Below the pieces are notes generated by a model. It did no database searches, was not told where the DNA came from, and saw only the letters and a list, made by a program, of their open reading frames with translations. From the NCBI GenBank assembly GCA_025359105.1, contig JANYHK010000052.1:1-60181 (forward strand): a DNA stretch of 60,181 nucleotides, given 5' to 3'. The number at the start of each line of letters is the position of its first letter. Within the stretch, counting starts at the first letter, position 1. Positions 44,001 through 51,768 of the stretch are shown here, piece by piece. Made by a program: the position numbers and the translations under genes. The DNA is from Myxococcales bacterium. GTDB lineage: Bacteria; Myxococcota_A; Polyangia; Polyangiales; Polyangiaceae.

Positions 44001-44112
44001 TCTGCTTCACGATCCGGGCATGCTGAGGAGCGACGCCTGGCCCCTGGAGGAGCACGTCGCTGCCGGGAGCGCTGCCGATGGAAATCTGCTCTTTTCCGAG
44101 CCCGGGGATCAT
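41080..44112 (-). CDS. FHA-domain ABC transporter (ABCG-type half transporter)
   Basis: 1010 aa. Two to three FHA-like modules fill the first 350 residues: ISIGSAPGSDVLLQ, then VIIGREAGRASLVV with HATVMLDRMVVTDHGSTSGT, then ITIGRTPDNKIVVPHPQASS with SRHAQIIN and LKSANGTFV, the last two having the phosphothreonine-binding R, S and N. The ABC domain has Walker A GPSGAGKTT, signature LSGGQRKRV and Walker B ILFLDEPTSGL. Six TM helices follow. FHA domains suggest control by Ser/Thr phosphorylation, fitting the kinase island beside it. Confidence 0.88.
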   Translation of the reverse strand: MIPGLGKEQISIGSAPGSDVLLQGPGVAPQHARIVKQNGQLAYVDGGAGPSTANGAPAPPGQPVPFDFRTQFVAGQTPVPLSHPAIAMMLMAPGQAAAPRGHVIIGREAGRASLVVAHAAVSSLHATVMLDRMVVTDHGSTSGTYVGGQRIPANTPTPLDPNGFLTFGPVPVPVAVLVQYAQAAAQQGGAGPVSVAAPLAASLGGFGQAPAPAPAPTPPQAGAPAADASPRKHRTIIGELSLESLESSVITIGRTPDNKIVVPHPQASSRHAQIINVGGQLFLEDLKSANGTFVRGQRIPAGERVPIANGEKIFIGPMPLVIQVAGQQVNVVVEDQASWAGKPLYEIEAWDLFLSVPDRDNTAQQKVLLDHVSFKALPGDMIALMGPSGAGKTTLLLTLNGYLPPTSGQVRINGEDLYLIYDALRGSIGYVPQDDIVHPELTVFEAVKYSARFRLPPDYTEKEIDERVDQTLRDLGLEAVKNLQIGKPEKKVLSGGQRKRVNIALELVTDPVILFLDEPTSGLAADDTTALINLLHDLTKKTGKTIVMTIHQPAKDEFEKFNLAFIMGYGGIPTYFGPANESAYRFFGSLIERENSPYRQYTTTAHKRLDNPRDMFDMLNLRERAALEEMKRVDPTVSRNTARLEAARQWRGEFFQPNNPVFQKMFSGNRAVGTEPAARGVPRRSSVALLRQLSLLLSRYWKVKIRDRAGAAIMFLQAPVIGLMLAMVFGGQKEAVPFWCLGALQDLQTRNPSAGSASNLLSQMKPTADHTGAMFFVVVSCVWFGTSNAAREIVTERAIYMRERMVNLNLFNYVMSKYVLLSFVCLIQCTMLLSIVFFTLGFEGGPVAFFMELMAMVAVSMNATALGLLLSTVVASAEAAMALTPIALIPQVVLGGLMVPMTTNPVLRPLMYVMPARWGFEGSIAWERSAIAQQPAWNIDLHQPGLTSPPDFVKAGHFDCATAQMASDTIAGAWGFIEWDQAAVPLGVLYGMTLFMMLALLILLKRRDPV

Positions 44113-44216
44113 CGGCTCCGCACTGTAACAGGTTCAGGCAACTTCCAAAGTCCCTTGATTCCGCGAACATGCGAGCAAGTATGGGCGCCCGGCATTTGTA
44201 AGCTACACTTGTCCGG

Positions 44217-44927
44217 ATGCTCGCGGCGTCCCCGTTCCGAGCCCTCGCCGGCTCGTTGCTCGTGTCGCTGTTCTTCACGCCGCGCGTGGAGACGGAGCAG
44301 ACCCGTGATCGGGCGTTCGAGTCGCACACGCTCGCGCCGGCGGAGAAGGAGGCCAAGGATCTCCTGGGCCCACCGGTCCCCTGGGCCGCGTCGCTCCCCG
44401 AGGTCGCCGTGCAGTGCGGGAACACCAACGCGACGGCGGGCGTGCGCCTCTACCGCACCGACGGCGTCCTCGACGAGACGGCGTTCGACGCGTTCCTCCA
44501 GACCGTGGCGGAGAACGACGACGTCCGCACCATCAACGAGCGGACGGTGCGCCTCGCCTTCAAGGCGGCCTACCACTTCAAGTCGCCGAAGCTGACCGTC
44601 GTCTCGTCGTGGCGGCGCGGCCACGGCCCCCACTCGACGGGCGACGCGCTCGACTTCCGACTCGAGGGCGTCGGCGCCTCGCGCCTGGCGGCATACCTGC
44701 GCACGCTCCCGCGCGCCGGGGTTGGAATCTACACGCATCCGCAGACGCAGTACGTGCACCTGGACGCGCGCGATCAAAGCTTCCACTGGCTCGACGCCTC
44801 GCCGCCCGGCAAGACGTGGCGCGAGGCGGCACTCGGCGACAAGAAGCGCGACGAGCGCGATCTGGCGTGGACCGAGGACATGGATCTGCCGACCGACCCG
44901 CCGGCGAAAGATCTCGCGAAGAAGTGA
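44217..44927 (+). CDS. DUF882 / M15-like zinc peptidase, probably cell-wall acting
   Basis: 236 aa. A hydrophobic start (FRALAGSLLVSLFFTP) suggests export. The catalytic part shows the M15/DUF882 metal motif: SWRRGHGPHSTGDALDFRLE (H...D in HSxGxAxDF) and a distal GIYTHPQTQYVHLDARD with the last His ligand. This family contains D,D- and L,D-carboxypeptidases and peptidoglycan cross-link hydrolases such as MepK. Likely a periplasmic murein peptidase. It is divergent from the FHA-ABC gene. Confidence 0.75.
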   Translation: MLAASPFRALAGSLLVSLFFTPRVETEQTRDRAFESHTLAPAEKEAKDLLGPPVPWAASLPEVAVQCGNTNATAGVRLYRTDGVLDETAFDAFLQTVAENDDVRTINERTVRLAFKAAYHFKSPKLTVVSSWRRGHGPHSTGDALDFRLEGVGASRLAAYLRTLPRAGVGIYTHPQTQYVHLDARDQSFHWLDASPPGKTWREAALGDKKRDERDLAWTEDMDLPTDPPAKDLAKK

Positions 44928-44986
44928 CGGCGACCCGGCCGGGCGACCGTACGCGTAGCCCAGCCCGCTTACCGTCCGCGGCAACG

Positions 44987-46603
44987 TCAGGGCACGACGA
45001 GCGATTCGTCGCGCCCGCGGAGGTCGACTGCCATCGTCGCGTGCCCCTCGCTCGGCGCGGACTTCGGGCGCGCACGGAGGACGGCGCCGCGCTCTCGCCA
45101 CCACGCCCGCGCGGCCTCGACGTCGTACCTCGCCGCGTCCCCGCACGCGAGCAGCGCCTCACGCAGCGCGTGTGCCGTCGCGGGACGATCCTCCCGGCGC
45201 TTGGCCAGGCAGCCGAGCACCACGCCCTCGATGTCCTGCGCCAGCGGCTTGCCCAGCCGCAGTGACGGCGCGACCGGCGCCTCCAGGAGGTGCTTGCTGC
45301 ACACCTCGAGGACCGTCGCGCCTTCGAAGACATGCTGTCCGGTGAGCAGATAGTAACCTACGGCGCCGAGCGCGTAGAGATCCGCGCGCGCGTCGACGGA
45401 GTCCGGCGCCATGATCGCCTCGGGCGCCATGTACATCGGCGTCCCGGTGATCGTGTTCGCGTTCGTGACCGCGGCTTCACCTTTCTCCGGCGCGAGCGTC
45501 CTCACCAGACCGAAGTCCACGACCTTCACGACGTCCGATTCATCGGCGCGCTCCGTGAGCACGAGGTTCGCGGGCTTGATGTCGCGATGAATCAGCCCGA
45601 GCGCGTGCGCTTCGGCGAGGGCGCCGCTCGCCTGCGCGAGAACGTGAATCGCGCGTGCCGGCGAGAGCGGCCCGTCCGACTCGACGAGCTCGTCGAGATC
45701 GAAGCCGTCGAGATACTCCATCACGTAGTAAAAGACGCCCTCCGCGCTCCGGCCGTAGTCGAAGATCGAGATCGTGTTCGGGTGCGCAAGGCGGCTCGTT
45801 TGCTGCACTTCGCGCTCGAATCGCGCGAGGTCCGTCGGGCCCGTACGATCCGGCAAGAGGAGCTTGATCGCCGCCGGCCGCCGCAGCATCGCGTGCGTCG
45901 CGCGGTAGACGACGCCCATGCCTCCCTCGCCGAGCTTCTCCTCGAGCGTGTATTGGCCGAGGCGCCTGTTGTCGCTCGCCTGCTTGCGCAGCCCATACAG
46001 CGCTCGCGAGAACGCGGTCGCCATGGCTACTGCGACCGCCCACCAGATGAAGCAGTAGACCGTCATGCTCGGGGCGATCTGGCCCACGGCGGCGTTCTTC
46101 GGGAGGAGACCCACGGGCGGCTCATGCAGCGCGGGATCCCAAGCGCGGTACGCGAGGAAGACGCACGTGAGGAGCGGCAACGTCATCAGAGAGGCGACGA
46201 CCAGCATGCGCCGCGCGGTGGACGGTACGTAGACCGCGTACCCGAACAGCATGTACGTGAGCGCGCCACGGACTACCGATTCCGGCGTCGAGACCAGCGG
46301 CAGCACCAGCGCCATCGCCGAGAGCGCGCCGGTGCCGACGAATAGCGTCGAGAGCTCGACGGTAAGGACGAACGCGCGCGTCCTCGGCGCGCCGCGCAAG
46401 AGGAGCCACAGAGCGGCGAACGTGACGCTCGCCAGGAGGGGCAGCACCGAGACGAGACTGAACAGCGTCGCGCGATGCAGCCAGAGCGAGAAGCCGATGT
46501 TCAGCCCGGGGTAGAGCAGGCAGACGACTGCCAGCACACGCCCGAACCTGGAGAGCCGGCTCTGCCACAGCTCGTGTTCGATCGCGGCGCCGGTGGGGTC
46601 CAT
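44987..46603 (-). CDS. Six-TM Ser/Thr protein kinase (distal gene of a kinase-transporter-kinase operon)
   Basis: 538 aa from ATG 46603. Six TM helices fill residues about 20-215 (VLAVVCLLYPGLNIGFSLWL through YCFIWWAVAVAMATAF). The kinase domain (about 232-490) has GEGGMGVVY, AIKLL, HRDIKPAN, DFGLV and MAPE. Both termini are cytoplasmic; the membrane part has no known sensor name. It follows the transporter-like gene by 20 bases and is a paralogue of the kinase at 48885-50498. Confidence 0.9.
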   Translation of the reverse strand: MDPTGAAIEHELWQSRLSRFGRVLAVVCLLYPGLNIGFSLWLHRATLFSLVSVLPLLASVTFAALWLLLRGAPRTRAFVLTVELSTLFVGTGALSAMALVLPLVSTPESVVRGALTYMLFGYAVYVPSTARRMLVVASLMTLPLLTCVFLAYRAWDPALHEPPVGLLPKNAAVGQIAPSMTVYCFIWWAVAVAMATAFSRALYGLRKQASDNRRLGQYTLEEKLGEGGMGVVYRATHAMLRRPAAIKLLLPDRTGPTDLARFEREVQQTSRLAHPNTISIFDYGRSAEGVFYYVMEYLDGFDLDELVESDGPLSPARAIHVLAQASGALAEAHALGLIHRDIKPANLVLTERADESDVVKVVDFGLVRTLAPEKGEAAVTNANTITGTPMYMAPEAIMAPDSVDARADLYALGAVGYYLLTGQHVFEGATVLEVCSKHLLEAPVAPSLRLGKPLAQDIEGVVLGCLAKRREDRPATAHALREALLACGDAARYDVEAARAWWRERGAVLRARPKSAPSEGHATMAVDLRGRDESLVVP

Positions 46604-46622
46604 GCGGGGACTATACGCTCGC

Positions 46623-48749
46623 TCACGTCGAGGGCGCGTCCGCATCAGGGTCGTGCAAGCGCCGGCGCTCGTCGAGGCTGAGGCGTATCGCGTCGCGCGA
46701 CTTCAGGAGAGCCTCGAGCGAGCTCGTGCTCGATCGACGCGAAATCGACGTCGCAGCGTCGACGCGTGCCAGGAGCGCGGTGCGCACGTCGACCGGCAGC
46801 ACGACGTCCAAGTACTCCAGCGCGACGCCGCGGAGGCTGCGGTCCTTCCCCACGATCGCGCCGTACGCGAGCTGCATCGGCACCAGCTCGAACGTCAGCG
46901 AGAGCATGTTGAACGCGTGCTCCAGCGCCCGCGGTTCGAGCTCCGTCTCGCCGCCACCCGCATCGAGCTCGCGTCGCGCGCGTGCGAGCATCTGTTTCGA
47001 GTCGAACTGGAGCTCGCCGTTGGCTTCGCGCATGCCGAGCAGCACCCGGCCGCACGCGTAACGCACCTCGAGCTCGGCGGTGTCGAGGGCGAAGACGAGC
47101 GTCTGAGCCGCGCGAGGCGACGACACACCGCGCAGGAGTCGCGCCGCGCGCCGGCGAAGGAGCACCGGACGCCCCTCGTCGAGCACTGCATCCACGAGCG
47201 TTCCGATGATCCGCGGGACGAGCGGCGCGAGCGCGAGCATCGCGTCGCGCGCGACGTCGTCTCTTGGCAAGAGCTCGATGAGCTCCCCCGCGAGCGGCGC
47301 CAGGTCCGAAGCGTCGCTTCGAAGCGCAGCGCGTACGGTCTCGGCATCTGGGGACCGCAGCGCGCTCATCAGGTGCACGCGTTCTTCGAGCGACGGCGCG
47401 GTCACTTGCGGGTGCTGCCGGGCCGCGATTTGCGCGAGCAACACCGCACGATCGACCCCTTCCAAGGTCTGCGACCGCGTCCTCAGCGTGGTGGCGTCGA
47501 CGACGCTCAGGGGGTCCAGCTGCAGCACGCCCGAGCGGAGGCGCTCCGCCAGCGTCATGACGTACCCATGCTGTAGCCGATATGCGACGAGGAGCTGCAC
47601 GAGCGCCGCGAGGATGGCGCAGATCGTAACCGCGCGCACGGTCGACTGCGGGAGCACGGCGATGAACATCAGCGTGAGCGCGCTGCCGATCATCGCGCCG
47701 GCGCGATCGGAGGTCACGTCGATGGAGGTCTTGGTCGGCCTCTTGAGCGCTTGGGGCACCGGCGTAAAGAGCACCTCGTACGCGGAGCGAAAGAGTGACG
47801 CGCGCAGCACACCGTCGGCGCCGCGCTGGAGCGCGACCGTGAACAGCGAAGGTAAGCCCAGCGCGAGCAGCCCCAGCGAGATCACGGCGCCGGGCAAGAG
47901 GGCAATGGTGCCGCCGAGCCCGAGCCGCGCGAGCGCGAGCCGATTGGTCGAGGACTGCACCAGGAAGGAAACGACGCCAATCGCCGTTTGGAAGATCGCG
48001 AAAAACGAGAGCAGCCGGGCCCCGGTTCCGTATGCCGCCGTCGCTTGCGCACCGAGCGCGTAGTCGAGGAGCGACTGGATGATCGCGCCCACGAGCACGG
48101 TCAGCGCGAGAAGGCGCAAGTACGGAGTTTCGCGCATGACGGCGAACGTGGACGGGCGCGGCGCGCCGCTGGGCAGCAGCTCTCGCGCAGCGTGCGAGCC
48201 GCGCGCGAGCGCTCGCGTGCCCCACGCGCAGACGAGGCTGAGCACCATCATGAGGAGGAGCATGGTCGCAACGCCCGTCACCTTGGACGCGCCCCATGCG
48301 AGACCGCCCCCGATCACCCCGCCGAGCGCACCGCCCGCGCTGACGCGACCCACGACCTGCTTGGCGTCATGGGGGTCGAAGGTCTCGCTGACGACGGACC
48401 AGAACGCCGACACGATCGTCGCGCCGACCGACGCCACGTGGACGTAGAGGATCATGGCGACCGCCGCCTCGAAGCGCCACGAGAGAGCCCACTCGGCGAG
48501 CAGCCCGACGGCGTGGAGCACGAACGCCACCGGCACCACGCGCGCGGGACCCCACCTTTGAATGAGCTTCGTCAGGAGCGCGACGACGAGGCCCGACACG
48601 AGCGCGGCGACGATCATCACCACCGGTAGGCGCGCCACGGGGAAGTGCGATAAGAACATCGCGTCGCGCGTCGCGCGACCGATGACGTGCTGCGCGACCA
48701 GGGCAGCGGCCGCGATCGTAGCCGTCGCGGGTGCACGGGACTCGGTCAT
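46623..48749 (-). CDS. Npt1/Npt2-like nucleotide transporter with C-terminal HEAT-like domain
   Basis: 708 aa from ATG 48749. The first 420 residues are about 11-12 TM helices, beginning HVIGRATRDAMFLSHFPVAR and LPVVMIVAALVSGLVVALL, a pattern like ADP/ATP translocase-type (TLC/NTT) proteins of the MFS. The C-terminal 250 residues are soluble helix pairs (SLEERVHLMSALRSPDAETV and further such units) resembling HEAT repeats. It is flanked by two kinase genes on the same strand (135 and 20 bp gaps), suggesting a shared operon. Transport substrate unknown. Confidence 0.7.
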   Translation of the reverse strand: MTESRAPATATIAAAALVAQHVIGRATRDAMFLSHFPVARLPVVMIVAALVSGLVVALLTKLIQRWGPARVVPVAFVLHAVGLLAEWALSWRFEAAVAMILYVHVASVGATIVSAFWSVVSETFDPHDAKQVVGRVSAGGALGGVIGGGLAWGASKVTGVATMLLLMMVLSLVCAWGTRALARGSHAARELLPSGAPRPSTFAVMRETPYLRLLALTVLVGAIIQSLLDYALGAQATAAYGTGARLLSFFAIFQTAIGVVSFLVQSSTNRLALARLGLGGTIALLPGAVISLGLLALGLPSLFTVALQRGADGVLRASLFRSAYEVLFTPVPQALKRPTKTSIDVTSDRAGAMIGSALTLMFIAVLPQSTVRAVTICAILAALVQLLVAYRLQHGYVMTLAERLRSGVLQLDPLSVVDATTLRTRSQTLEGVDRAVLLAQIAARQHPQVTAPSLEERVHLMSALRSPDAETVRAALRSDASDLAPLAGELIELLPRDDVARDAMLALAPLVPRIIGTLVDAVLDEGRPVLLRRRAARLLRGVSSPRAAQTLVFALDTAELEVRYACGRVLLGMREANGELQFDSKQMLARARRELDAGGGETELEPRALEHAFNMLSLTFELVPMQLAYGAIVGKDRSLRGVALEYLDVVLPVDVRTALLARVDAATSISRRSSTSSLEALLKSRDAIRLSLDERRRLHDPDADAPST

Positions 48750-48884
48750 GTCTCCGCCGAGCACCCGAGGACGCGCTCGACCACTACCGATCCGTCCGCG
48801 TCGTTCGTCATGACGTCATGAGATCTTGCTGAGTATCGCTGTTTACGCGGCTCCGTCAAACCGGCTCGCGGCAACGAAAGCGGC

Positions 48885-50498
48885 TCAAGAATCGTGATTG
48901 CCGACCGCGATGGTCCTGGGCTCGCCGATGCTCGGAGTCGGGTCACCCCCGAGCTCCGCTTTGTGGCTGTTCCACCAGACTTCCGCGCTCTCGGCGTTCC
49001 ACGGCACGACGATGCACGCGTCGAGCCGTCGCCGGAGCTCGGCCGCGCTCTGCGGACGGCGATCGGGCTCCTTCTCGAGACACGCGAGGACGACCGCTTC
49101 GAGCTCGGGCGGGACGGCGACGCCGCGGGCCGACAAGGGCTCGGGGTTTTGATGGAGGTGCTGGCTGCAAATTTCCACGATCGACTTGCCGTCGAACACC
49201 TCGCTCCCCGCGAGCAGGTAGTAGGCGACTGCACCGAGGGCGTAGATGTCGGTACGGGCGTCGGCGGAATCGGGCGCGAGGATCGACTCTGGAGCCATGT
49301 ATTGGGGAGTGCCGGTCAGGGTGTTGGCGCCGGTCAGGCTGGCGTCTCCGCCGACCGCGAGCTCTTTTACGAGGCCGAAGTCGAGCAGCTTCACCACGTC
49401 GCGCTCTCCGCCTTGCATGCAGAGCATGATATTCGCGGGCTTGATATCGCGATGGATCAGGCCGCTGGCGTGCGCTTCGGCCAGCGCTCCGCAAGCCATC
49501 GTCAGGATGCGCATCACTCTGCCGGGCGCCTGCGCGCCGTCGACCGCGACGATCCGCTGGAGGGTCGCGCCGTCGAGGAGCTCCATGGCGTAGTAGAAGA
49601 CGCCGTCGTGGGTGCGCCCGTAGTCGAATATCGTGATGGTGTTCGGGTGCGTGAGACGCGAGGTCAACTGGACCTCACGCTCGAAGCGAAGGAGGCTGCT
49701 GGCGGCGACGTTGTCGGCCCTCATCAGCTTGAGTGCCGACGGGCGCCGCATCATGCCGTGACGGGCCCGGTAGACTTCCCCCATTCCGCCTTCGCCGATC
49801 TTCTGTTCGAGCACGTACTGGCCAAGCCGACGGGCTTCGCGAACCTCGACCCGCAGTCCGTAGATGACCCGCGAGAGGACGGTGCACGTGATGATGACGT
49901 AGCCCCAGAGCATTGCGGCGGTCGCGGGCAGCCAGGGATAGGCGTTCGAGTCGAGCGCGCGCGTGGCGAGCGCGCCGGCGGCGGTCGCCACCAGGAACGT
50001 AGACGCCACGAGCGGGGCGCCGACCATGGCGGTGACGATTGCCGTGCGACGAGGGGCCGACGGGACCAGGGCGGCGCGTATGGCGAGGAGCAGGCCGATT
50101 CCAGCCACGTGGAGCATCAAAATGTAGCCGTCGGTCATCAGCACTCCCTCGTCGGTGACGAAGGAATGCTCGCGCGCGAATGCGCCCACGACGTAGCGTC
50201 CGAGCAACGCGCTTGCCGTCACGTTGATCAGCAGGCCGCCGCTCTCGATCGCATGAGAGAACCGAACGGACCGCTGCCCCCGCGTACATAGCCACCAGAA
50301 GGTGCCCGCCTGGGCGGTCAGCGCCACACCGACCACCAATTCCGCGCCCGGCTTGACGACCGCTCCGATGGCACCGAGCCCGGTGCTGAGCAGACTGATG
50401 AAGAACATCACCTTCCAGAAGAGCGCCACCCTGGTCTGCAGGAGCGCGCGGCTCTCCTCGCTGTTCTCGCTGACGGGTGATGCGCTCCGACTCGGCAT
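48885..50498 (-). CDS. Six-TM Ser/Thr protein kinase (operon start)
   Basis: 537 aa. Six TM helices (FWKVMFFISLLSTGLGAIGA to MLWGYVIITCTVLSRVIYG) fill residues about 25-215, followed by the kinase domain: IGEGGMGEVYRA, ALKLM, HRDIKPAN, DFGLV, MAPE. The kinase half closely matches the one at 44987-46603: both share a TSRL.HPNTI.IFDYGR stretch and an ALAEAHA.GLIHRDIKPAN stretch. The membrane halves are similar in layout but diverged. Gene duplication is clear. Confidence 0.9.
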   Translation of the reverse strand: MPSRSASPVSENSEESRALLQTRVALFWKVMFFISLLSTGLGAIGAVVKPGAELVVGVALTAQAGTFWWLCTRGQRSVRFSHAIESGGLLINVTASALLGRYVVGAFAREHSFVTDEGVLMTDGYILMLHVAGIGLLLAIRAALVPSAPRRTAIVTAMVGAPLVASTFLVATAAGALATRALDSNAYPWLPATAAMLWGYVIITCTVLSRVIYGLRVEVREARRLGQYVLEQKIGEGGMGEVYRARHGMMRRPSALKLMRADNVAASSLLRFEREVQLTSRLTHPNTITIFDYGRTHDGVFYYAMELLDGATLQRIVAVDGAQAPGRVMRILTMACGALAEAHASGLIHRDIKPANIMLCMQGGERDVVKLLDFGLVKELAVGGDASLTGANTLTGTPQYMAPESILAPDSADARTDIYALGAVAYYLLAGSEVFDGKSIVEICSQHLHQNPEPLSARGVAVPPELEAVVLACLEKEPDRRPQSAAELRRRLDACIVVPWNAESAEVWWNSHKAELGGDPTPSIGEPRTIAVGNHDS

Positions 50499-50589
50499 GG
50501 CATCACTATCGACCGACGACGCTCCGATAGCGACGCCGCATTTGGCCCCGTGGACGAGAAGGGCAACAGTGATCTTGTCGGCGCGGAGC

Positions 50590-51768
50590 TCAGCGTCGGC
50601 GCGGGCGGCCCCCGTCGAGGGGGAGCAAAGGCTCGAGCGCGGCGTCGACCTCGGCCGCGGGCAAGGGCGGCGCGGAGGGCACTGCGCTCGGGTCCATCGG
50701 CCGGAGCTCCACCTCCGGATGCATGACCTTGTGGGTGGGCAGCGGCTCGACGACGGGCGGGGCGGCGCGGTGGGCGCCGCCGCGCTCCATGTGCGTGACG
50801 ATGGCGACGATCGCGGCGGCCGCGCCGACGAGCAAGACCGCGACGGCGACGGCGGTGACGATCGCGCGGCTCCGCACGCCCGAGCGCGTCTCGACCGCGG
50901 TGCGGGGAGGCGGCGACGGAACCTGGATCAGCGTGCCCGTCGGCGACGTGCCGGCGCTGTGCGGGTTCGTGTCGATCACGGTCTTGGCGAGCGGCTCGCG
51001 GCGGGCCCGCGCGCTCTCCTTGGTGCGGACGACCGCGGCCGTGATGTTGTCGTGCCCGCCGCGTGCGTTCGCGAGATCGAGGAGCTGCCCGGCGGCTTGC
51101 GGTGCCGGAGCGTCCCCGGCGACCGCCATGATGTCCCCCGGCGAGAGCATATCGCTGAGCCCGTCGGAGCAAAGGACGAGCACATCGCCGGCGACGAAGA
51201 GGACCGGCTGCGGTTTCACGTCGACGTCCACGTCCGGACCGATGCCGAGCGCGCGGAGGATCTTGTTCGCCTCGGGGTGGCGCGCCGCGTCCATCGGCGA
51301 CAAGATCCCTTCGTCGACGAGGCGCTGCACCATCGAGTGGTCCTTGGTGAGCTGAAAGACCTGACCGGCGTGGACCAGGTACGCGCGGCTGTCGCCGACG
51401 TGCGCGATCTCGATGCCGTCCTCGTGCACGAGCGCTGCGACGACGGTGCTCCCTGGTCGCCCGCCTCCCCCGCCCTCTTCCACCGGCGTCGTCATCGTGA
51501 AGACGCGCCGGTTCGCCTCGCGGAGCGCGTGCGCAAGGACGTCGCGGCCGATCGCGGCGTCGTCGGCACGCGCGAACGCCTCCTGGATGGTGCGGATCGC
51601 CAGCTCGGCCGCCTCGCGACCGCCGGCGTGGCCGCCCATGCCGTCGCACACCACGACGAGCCGCCCGAAGCGCGTCTCCTCCTCGACGCAGGCGTCCTCG
51701 TTGACCTGCTTGTCTGGGTCGCGACCTGGGTCGGTCTTGAGCGCGATCTCGAGGGCGACGGGCCTCAC
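50590..51768 (-). CDS. PP2C-type Ser/Thr protein phosphatase with TM anchor
   Basis: 392 aa from GTG 51768, overlapping the upstream gene's TGA (GTGA). The phosphatase motifs are in order: VNEDACV, CDGMGGHAGG, GSTVVAAL, HVGDSRAYL, CSDGLSDML and GGHDNITAAVV. The Asp residues for the two-metal centre are present. After it come a linker, a TM helix (AIVTAVAVAVLLVGAAAAIV) and a Pro-rich outer tail. It would reverse phosphorylation by the nearby kinases, placed at the membrane. Confidence 0.92.
   Translation of the reverse strand: MRPVALEIALKTDPGRDPDKQVNEDACVEEETRFGRLVVVCDGMGGHAGGREAAELAIRTIQEAFARADDAAIGRDVLAHALREANRRVFTMTTPVEEGGGGGRPGSTVVAALVHEDGIEIAHVGDSRAYLVHAGQVFQLTKDHSMVQRLVDEGILSPMDAARHPEANKILRALGIGPDVDVDVKPQPVLFVAGDVLVLCSDGLSDMLSPGDIMAVAGDAPAPQAAGQLLDLANARGGHDNITAAVVRTKESARARREPLAKTVIDTNPHSAGTSPTGTLIQVPSPPPRTAVETRSGVRSRAIVTAVAVAVLLVGAAAAIVAIVTHMERGGAHRAAPPVVEPLPTHKVMHPEVELRPMDPSAVPSAPPLPAAEVDAALEPLLPLDGGRPRRR

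Noticed and set aside
38200-44595. A 2131-codon open frame on the plus strand across the RND and ABC genes
   Set aside because: It runs in a shadow frame of two clearly coding genes on opposite strands; its translation is Arg/Ala/Gly-rich with no domain. Long empty frames are common at this GC content.
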